Assembly: GCA_035646635.1 (NCBI GenBank)
Contig: DASRPA010000056.1
Coordinates: forward strand, 1-12,047
Direction: 5' to 3'
From: JACDAL01 sp035646635
GTDB lineage: Bacteria; Actinomycetota; CADDZG01; WHSQ01
DNA: 12,047 nucleotides
The notes beneath the pieces were generated by a model that was not told the origin of the DNA, did not search any database, and saw only the letters and a program-made list of their open reading frames with translations. Shown here piece after piece: positions 7,650 to 12,047 of this stretch (positions are counted from its first letter, which is position 1; each line of letters begins with the position of its first letter). Position numbers and translations under genes: made by a program.

Positions 7650-8855
7650 TCATCGCTTGGCCTCCGGGGCTCGAAGCCACAGCGACGCGTGCGCGGGCTG
7701 CATCGTTAGTTGCACGACACTCAACAGCTCGGCGGTCAAGCTCTCGATGTCGATCTCGTCTCGCAGGTGGGTGCTGAAAACCTCTAGCGTCCTGGCGGCG
7801 TCGTACTTGCGTTGGTAGAAGCGACGATCGATGAACGCCTGGACGCGCCGCCGCAGCGGCTGGAACAGCGCCGCCACGGCAAGGGTCGCCGCGGCTACGG
7901 TCAGCTCGGACTCCCCCGCAAATGAGCTGACGCCGGCGACCACCGCGAAGTAGGACAGCGCAAGCACTGCCGCGAGGGGGCCGTAGACAAGGGTGCGGTT
8001 GATGATCCGGTCGATCTCATAGAGCCGATACTTCAAGACGGCCACGCCCAGGGCGACCGAGAGTCCCAAAGTAATCACACCGAAAACGAGATCGATAGCC
8101 CACTCAGGCAGTGTCGCGCTGGGCACAACGGCAACCAAGAGAATGCTCGCCGCAAATACGCCGACCAGGGCGCACATGGCATAGAGGAACCACTTGAGCT
8201 GCTGACGCTCCTCTCCGCCCGCACCGCGGAAACGCACGACCAGTGAGGCGACGCCCACAGGCACCAGCAACAGGAAGCCAATGAAGGACAGGGCGCCGGT
8301 CGCATCGAGGAATCCCTGGGCGCTTTCGATCCCAAATGGGTTGTCGCCCACCGCGATCTCACTGGCCTCCAACACCCCTGTCCCAAGAGCCGCCGAGAAG
8401 ACATACATCCCCACCAACAGCACGCCCAGCCATGCGACGGGGACCCAGCGCCGTGACGGCTGTTGCCCGTCGGGAAACACCAGTGGGATGAACAAGAAGA
8501 GCAGCGCGAGGGATGGCGCGTTGATCAATGTGGCGAGCCACGCCATAACGATTCCGCCCGGCAGCGATCCCGGCTCTGTGATGAGGGCATGCAGGGCGTA
8601 CCCGTCGGCGAAGCCCGCGGCTGCGTTTCCGATCCCCACGGCGCAGAAGATCCATCCGATCGCATTGCCCGCGCGACGGGACACGATCACTGCCCCGACG
8701 GCCGAGAACGGAACTAGACCCAGGGTCTCTGCCAGTCTGTCAAGCGCACCTAGTTGTGTTTCTCCGAGCCCGTGAAGGAACACATCTAAGCCCACGAAGA
8801 GCACGGTCAGCGCGCACATCGACCATGCGAAAGGCGCTGCCGCACGTGATCTCAC
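7650..8855 (-). CDS. Multi-pass membrane sensor-like protein lacking a kinase domain
   Basis: A 401-residue integral membrane protein with about eight or nine hydrophobic segments (roughly 7-26, 43-58, 62-90, 102-128, 139-160, 188-210, 222-245, 252-275, 285-305). The short soluble tail includes KYRLYEIDRIINRTLVYG, RRRVQAFIDRRFYQRKYDAA and a helix ending ASLWLRAPEAKR. This architecture matches the sensor half of an actinobacterial histidine-kinase-like family, with the dimerisation/His and ATPase domains absent. Homologues I recall end at the same LWLR point, so it is probably complete rather than truncated. GTG 8855 is chosen because it overlaps the stop of an upstream paralogue remnant (GTGA) and gives the family-like start RAAAPFAWSMCALTV. 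A GTG at 8882 in the same frame would add 9 residues. Converges on fadD. Ligand and partner unknown. Confidence 0.8.
   Translation of the reverse strand: MRSRAAAPFAWSMCALTVLFVGLDVFLHGLGETQLGALDRLAETLGLVPFSAVGAVIVSRRAGNAIGWIFCAVGIGNAAAGFADGYALHALITEPGSLPGGIVMAWLATLINAPSLALLFLFIPLVFPDGQQPSRRWVPVAWLGVLLVGMYVFSAALGTGVLEASEIAVGDNPFGIESAQGFLDATGALSFIGFLLLVPVGVASLVVRFRGAGGEERQQLKWFLYAMCALVGVFAASILLVAVVPSATLPEWAIDLVFGVITLGLSVALGVAVLKYRLYEIDRIINRTLVYGPLAAVLALSYFAVVAGVSSFAGESELTVAAATLAVAALFQPLRRRVQAFIDRRFYQRKYDAARTLEVFSTHLRDEIDIESLTAELLSVVQLTMQPAHASLWLRAPEAKR
7675..7718. repeat. Direct repeat copy A, inside the 3' end of the membrane sensor gene
   Basis: A 44-base segment that matches 8877-8920 at 41 of 44 positions by my own alignment. 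On the minus strand it encodes VVQLTMQPAHASLWL near the C-terminus of the membrane protein. The two copies are 1202 bases apart, about one gene length. Confidence 0.9.
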
Positions 8856-8938
8856 CGCTCTGGTTCCAGCGCACACAGCCACAGCGACGCGTGCGCCAGC
8901 TGCATCGTCAGTTGCACGACGGTCATGTGCGGTGTCAT
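8852..8938 (-). pseudogene. 3'-end remnant of a tandem paralogue of the membrane sensor gene
   Basis: On the minus strand this short frame reads MTPHMT, then VVQLTMQLAHASLWL, and ends CALEPER-stop. The intact neighbour ends VVQLTMQPAHASLWL then RAPEAKR-stop. Similarity extends a few bases past both stops. The rest of the paralogue is missing: residues before VVQ do not match. The remnant's stop overlaps the GTG start of the intact gene (GTGA, 8852-8855), the arrangement expected of two tandem, co-translated copies. Most likely an ancestral duplication whose first member was lost by internal deletion. It could instead be translated as a 28-residue peptide, but nothing supports that. Confidence 0.7.
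8877..8920. repeat. Direct repeat copy B, just upstream of the membrane sensor gene
   Basis: Partner of the copy at 7675-7718, with three mismatches in 44 bases. Same orientation. It lies inside the paralogue remnant and overlaps the optional N-terminal extension of the intact gene (from GTG 8882). Recombination between the two copies would delete exactly the intact membrane gene. Confidence 0.9.
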
Positions 8939-8966
8939 CGCTGCGCCACTGTGGGGAGGGTGGCTT

Positions 8967-9471
8967 TTACGGTGACCCCCTCGAGATCGCTCTTCGCTCC
9001 CGCTGCCTAGTACATTTCGTCATGCCCGAACGACCGCCCGCCCTCGGCTGACCCTCCAGCAAGTCTTTCAGGTTTCCAACGGCCTGTCGAGCTGCTGTTG
9101 CCCGAGGCGGAGCAGGACCGCCCGAGCGACATTGAAGAAGCCGCCCGGCCCTCCACGGAGGATCTGCGTGACTCTCGTGGCGGATCCCGTCGGCTCAAAC
9201 GTTTCGAAGGTTTCGATCGGAAAAGGCCCCGACGTACTCTTGAACGAAAACCTGTGGTTGGCCTCGAACTCAGTGACCTCGAATTGGGACTCGAACCTGC
9301 GGCCCAGGAAGTGGGTCACCTGCACGAACTCCGTACCGACGGTCGTCGGTCCGTCGGAGACCCGTCTCGCCTCCAGAGCTCGGGACCCACAGCGGAGCGT
9401 TGTCCACATCGACCGTGAACGTGAAGACCTCGTCCACCGGCCGATCAATCACTGCTCTCGACCGATAACAT
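8967..9471 (-). pseudogene. SRPBCC (polyketide cyclase/START-like) protein gene with three apparent frame breaks
   Basis: Joining three frames gives a recognisable SRPBCC ligand-binding protein: MLSVESS, then VIDRPVDEVFTFTVDVDN and APLWVPS, then LEARRVSDGPTTVGTEFVQV, THFLGRRFESQFEVTEFE, SGPFPIETFETFEP and lastly NLKDLLEGQ. Family members fold into a helix-grip that binds hydrophobic ligands; their exact roles vary. A strong AAAGGAGG site precedes ATG 9471, so the original start is clear. Frame changes are needed near 9451 (+1), near 9380 (+1) and near 9085 (-1 or +2). As written, every single frame is broken, leaving at most a 126-residue piece. Family-like sequence fades by about 9045; the last frame runs to TAA at 8967. 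Either true decay, which fits the adjoining gene remnant, or several indel errors in the assembly. Confidence 0.65.
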
Positions 9472-9727
9472 CAGTCCTCCTTTCATCACCTCTGGTCCAG
9501 CATCGCCTGTTGCCGTCTCCGAATCGTTACGGAGATAAGGACGGCGCTGCACGAGTGCCACTCGGCCCAGCATGGGCAAACAATGTCGCCGCGATACAGG
9601 TACTCGCTCACGGCCGTTAGCCGTATGAGTCCGTCATGGCAACCTCGTCGCCGCCGACGACCCCGAGCATCGACTGGAAACAATTAGATAGTCAGATGCG
9701 ACGAGCGTTTGGTTTTCGAGCTCCTCG
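9472..9727. other. Intergenic stretch with no identifiable gene
   Basis: About 256 bases between the broken SRPBCC gene and the HNH gene. A 65-codon open frame on the minus strand (9486-9683) reads MFPVDARGRRRRRGCHDGL onward and contains GDIVCPCWAEWHSC. I do not recognise it, and it lacks a ribosome site. The right end of the stretch must hold the SRPBCC promoter and any HNH terminator, but I cannot point to either. Confidence 0.5.
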
Positions 9728-10903
9728 TCACGGCCCCCGAGACGTCGCCGGAGGACCGAACCGCCACGACCCCACCCCACCCTCGAGCAGGTAACCGCGA
9801 AAGGTCTTCAGGTAGTGGTGCCAGAGACAGAGACGGCAGAGGTTCGACAGACGGGTGAGCCCCTTTTGTCCCACGCCCACGATGTGATCGATCTGAAGCG
9901 GCCAGCGCACGTCGCAGCCGGGCACCACGCAAGTCTGATCGCGCGTCATCAGGGCGGTGCGGAGATGGGCCGGGATGGTGCGCCCGAAATGACTTATGGA
10001 ACTGATGTCGACACCCTTTGTGACCACCGCACTGAGGATAGAGTCGGACATCAGCGCCTTCGCCGTGGCCACCGCGACGGGACCGACCCCTGCTATCTCC
10101 GAGCGCTCTCCGGGGACCAGATAGCCTCTCGTTAGAGCTGAATGATCGATCAGCACCTGGACCATTGCCTTGGGCCCCGAGCCCGACTTCTGATCGTCAC
10201 AGTTGCCGTGCTCGGCGAGGGTCACAAGCGCATCCGCGGCGTAGGCCACCGAAGGCTCGTTGCGACCCTGCTTCTTTGCTTCCTTGGAGATGGACTCCGT
10301 GAGCGGCTTAAGTGCAGCCAACAGCATCCCTCCCGACTCGGGAGTGAGCAGGGCGTCGAGCCGGAAGGCTCCGTCGTGATCTCTCCAGTGGCGCAGACGG
10401 CGGCGCCTGCGGATCGACTCGTGACGCTCTGCCTCAGAGCCGAGAGACGCGGCCCTGACCCGGGCGCAGTGCTCCTTTAAGCCCGAGACGCTCTCCTTGT
10501 CGGCACTCTCCAACAGCTCTTGTTCTGCGCTTGGATCGGAGCTTGCCGCCGAGGTGATCTCCTGAGCCTGGGCCTGGGTCAGCCGGCCCGCCCGAAAGGC
10601 TTCGTCGGTCGAGGACAGATCGGCCATCTGAGAGGCGGTCTCGAGCATCCCCACCGCCTGTCCTACAGAGGTCTTGGTGGTCCTCGCCACCCAGTGAGCG
10701 GCGGAACGATCTCCCTCTTTACGCCACGCGCCTGAGTCCGCCACTCGTCCGGCACAGAGTGTCTTGCCGGCCGCCGCCGTGCGCTCGATGTGGGCGAAGC
10801 GCTCGACCAACTTCGCTGCGGTCTCGCTGTCGAGGACCTCGGGCTCGAACGCGTCCACGCCCGTGGCGATGATCTGCTCTGCCTCGCTTACCCACTCGAA
10901 CAT
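9728..10903 (-). CDS. DUF222 / 13E12-repeat family protein with C-terminal HNH endonuclease domain
   Basis: A 391-residue protein. Residues 1-230 are the helical DUF222 (13E12 REP) region, including RFAHIERTAAAGKTLCAGRV, GRLTQAQAQEI and the RLRHWRDHDGAFRLDALLTP block. The C-terminal HNH nuclease core has CVVPGC (Cys325, Cys330), LQIDHI (Asp339, His340), the conserved Asn354 in SNLCRLC (Cys356, Cys359), His362-His363 and Lys366, so all core metal-binding and catalytic positions look present. Such genes are multicopy and often mobile in actinobacteria; several in Mycobacterium tuberculosis belong to the LexA regulon, but their function is not settled. ATG 10903 is chosen because a TAGTAT -10 ends 7 bases upstream, implying a leaderless mRNA, and a LexA box covers the start. 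The frame is open to 10957, but that extension would lie upstream of the promoter. Confidence 0.9.
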   Translation of the reverse strand: MFEWVSEAEQIIATGVDAFEPEVLDSETAAKLVERFAHIERTAAAGKTLCAGRVADSGAWRKEGDRSAAHWVARTTKTSVGQAVGMLETASQMADLSSTDEAFRAGRLTQAQAQEITSAASSDPSAEQELLESADKESVSGLKEHCARVRAASLGSEAERHESIRRRRRLRHWRDHDGAFRLDALLTPESGGMLLAALKPLTESISKEAKKQGRNEPSVAYAADALVTLAEHGNCDDQKSGSGPKAMVQVLIDHSALTRGYLVPGERSEIAGVGPVAVATAKALMSDSILSAVVTKGVDISSISHFGRTIPAHLRTALMTRDQTCVVPGCDVRWPLQIDHIVGVGQKGLTRLSNLCRLCLWHHYLKTFRGYLLEGGVGSWRFGPPATSRGP

Positions 10904-10911
10904 GTGTTCGA
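10896..10911. promoter_or_regulatory. LexA-binding site (SOS box)
   Basis: TCGAACATGTGTTCGA is a perfect match to the mycobacterial/actinobacterial SOS consensus TCGAAC-N4-GTTCGA; the arms are in fact 7 bp with a 2-base centre. It covers the ATG at 10903 and touches the last base of the -10 hexamer, so bound LexA would sit on the transcription start. The DUF222/HNH gene should therefore be repressed until DNA damage. LexA itself is not encoded in the window. Confidence 0.87.
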
Positions 10912-10916
10912 TACTA
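10911..10916 (-). promoter_or_regulatory. -10 promoter element of the HNH gene (leaderless)
   Basis: TAGTAT on the minus strand fits the actinobacterial TANNNT -10. It ends 7 bases before the ATG, which puts the transcription start at or within a base of the start codon. No ribosome site is present, consistent with leaderless translation. No good -35 hexamer is seen 16-18 bases upstream. Confidence 0.6.
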
Positions 10917-10970
10917 GAGGAGGGGTGTGACACTCTTTCGATCCGGCCACGGCCCATGGGTCGCTTGCAA

Positions 10971-11900
10971 CTAAGAGCCCTGTGAGTACCAGGACCCTCC
11001 CGGCCCGATGTAGCTGCGGCTCTCTCCCCAGGTCACGTGGGCGACCCCGTTACCGTCGATCGCGAGGCCTCCGTAATCCCCATAGGGAAACTTGAAGCCA
11101 CGCTCGGACTTGTAGGGCGCACCCCCGGCTCGATTCGATAGCCGTTGGGCGGGGGACCACGTCTCCCCGCCGTCCGAGGAAGCCTTGTAGAAGGTGTTCC
11201 AGCGGCCGGTGCGATCGTCCATCCATGCGATGCGTACGTCTCCATTCCCGGTCGCGTCGATCATAGGAAACTCATGATCGACTCCCGATTTTGGGGCCAC
11301 GTTGCGCGGCAGGGACCACGTTTCCCCGTTATCGTCAGACCAGCGAAGCAACAACCGAGCCCGGCCCGTCTTTACTCTGCTGGCGTTCCACAGCGCGTAG
11401 ACACGCCCGTTGTCATCGGAGGCGACGGCGATCTGAGCACCGAAGAAAGCAGAGGAGCATCCGGCGAAGTCGGGACACGGCCGCTGCTCACGGGAGCGGT
11501 CGATGCCGATCGCATCCCAGCTGCGGCCCCCATCGGAAGAACGTAACAGGTACAGAACGATCTGGCCCTTGTAGTTCTGAGGATAAGCATCCTGCGCGCT
11601 GAAGACAGTTCCATCGGGCGTCACCGTAAGCCCGCCGGCGAACCAATACAGCTTGTTGCGCTTTCCCAGTACGGGAGGCGACCACGTTGCACCCGAGTTG
11701 TGCGAATAGACCGTGTAGGGCGCGCCCGCTGCGGGTCCATCCGCATTGAACGTGACATAGACGTCCTGACCGTCTGCCGAAACACCGATCCACGGCTTGT
11801 CGGAATACCGGCGGGCACCGTCCAACGCGCCGCTTCGCGTCCACGTCATTCCGAAGTCATCAGAGCGTGCGAAGTTGACCTCGAAGTCGTTCATCCACAC
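10971..11900 (-). CDS. Sialidase-like Asp-box (BNR) protein, 5' end missing
   Basis: From the first usable codon (GTG 11900) the protein has 309 residues and five Asp-box motifs of the S-x-D-x-G-x-x-W type: ARSDDFGMTW (11-20), SHNSGATW (66-73), RSSDGGRSW (120-128), RWSDDNGETW (186-195) and ASSDGGETW (240-248). These mark the blade edges of a sialidase-type beta-propeller, usually secreted and acting on glycans, though many such proteins have no proven activity. Sequence begins at once with a blade (FVWMNDFEVNF) and lacks a signal peptide and the expected N-terminal blade. The frame meets a stop at 11916-11918, and no ribosome site precedes the GTG. The 5' part has probably been removed or displaced. 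The C-terminus (GPGGSWYSQGS) looks natural. Probably not functional, or not exported, as it stands. Confidence 0.75.
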   Translation of the reverse strand: MWMNDFEVNFARSDDFGMTWTRSGALDGARRYSDKPWIGVSADGQDVYVTFNADGPAAGAPYTVYSHNSGATWSPPVLGKRNKLYWFAGGLTVTPDGTVFSAQDAYPQNYKGQIVLYLLRSSDGGRSWDAIGIDRSREQRPCPDFAGCSSAFFGAQIAVASDDNGRVYALWNASRVKTGRARLLLRWSDDNGETWSLPRNVAPKSGVDHEFPMIDATGNGDVRIAWMDDRTGRWNTFYKASSDGGETWSPAQRLSNRAGGAPYKSERGFKFPYGDYGGLAIDGNGVAHVTWGESRSYIGPGGSWYSQGS

Positions 11901-11946
11901 GAAAAACGGAACCTGTCAACAACTTTGAGACACATTTCGTCGGAAA

Positions 11947-12047
11947 TTAGTGAGTCACCTCCTCTGTCGTCGAACGGATCTCCGGGGGGTTGATCCAGGC
12001 AGCCGTCGGCAGCTTCCACGGACGAGGCGGTCCCTTAGGGAACCTCT
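11947..12047 (-). CDS. C-terminal tail of an unidentified protein entering from the right edge
   Basis: The minus-strand frame from base 12045 to TAA 11947 gives 32 residues starting RFPKGPPRPWKLPTAAW and ending EIRSTTEEVTH. Third codon positions are mostly G or C, like the genes of this window, while the other two frames meet stops. This supports a real coding tail, but I do not recognise the protein. Given its place just upstream of a decapitated gene, a transposase or other mobile gene is possible but unproven. Confidence 0.35.
   Translation of the reverse strand, partial: RFPKGPPRPWKLPTAAWINPPEIRSTTEEVTH

Noticed and set aside
9486..9683. 65-codon minus-strand frame with a CPC...H..C pattern
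   Set aside because: No ribosome site, no known family and an arginine-rich start typical of chance frames.
1..12047. A CRISPR, defence island, prophage or biosynthetic cluster
   Set aside because: No repeat array, phage structural genes, known defence cassettes beyond the vapBC pair, or assembly-line enzymes are visible.

Overview
The window is GC-rich bacterial DNA. Its start and stop codon overlaps (GTGA, ATGA), its actinobacterial-type LexA box (TCGAAC-N4-GTTCGA), a 13E12/DUF222 HNH gene and its sensor family all point to Actinomycetota, probably an uncultivated or deep-branching lineage rather than a well-known genus. No rRNA, tRNA or CRISPR array is visible, and no gene identifies the species.

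Layout. 1-724 (minus): a VapBC toxin-antitoxin pair, with the toxin cut by the left edge. 872-3699 (plus): a secreted PhoX-like/DUF839 beta-propeller protein, followed at once by a protein that fuses a MogA/MoaB molybdopterin adenylyltransferase domain to an XdhC/CoxI Mo-cofactor chaperone. 3749-7566 (plus): acetyl-CoA synthetase (acs), then a long-chain acyl-CoA synthetase (FadD type). Together they activate acetate and fatty acids to CoA thioesters. 7650-8855 (minus): a multi-pass membrane protein resembling the sensor half of a histidine kinase, with no kinase domain.

8852-9471 (minus) is decayed. It holds the 3' end of a lost tandem paralogue of the membrane gene and an SRPBCC (polyketide cyclase-like) gene with three apparent frame breaks. 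9472-9727 holds nothing I can identify. 9728-10903 (minus) is a DUF222/HNH endonuclease gene whose start codon lies inside a perfect LexA box next to a TAGTAT -10, so it is probably a leaderless, DNA-damage-inducible gene. 10971-11900 (minus) is a sialidase-like Asp-box (BNR) protein that has lost its 5' end. It abuts a short unidentified coding tail that runs off the right edge.

Overall, the left two thirds are ordinary metabolism with an unusual Mo-cofactor fusion. The right third looks like a remodelled region with gene remnants, a truncated gene and an SOS-controlled nuclease. I see no clear multi-gene defence system or other new system. The best leads are the MogA-XdhC fusion, the SOS-box/leaderless nuclease and the duplicated-and-eroded sensor locus.
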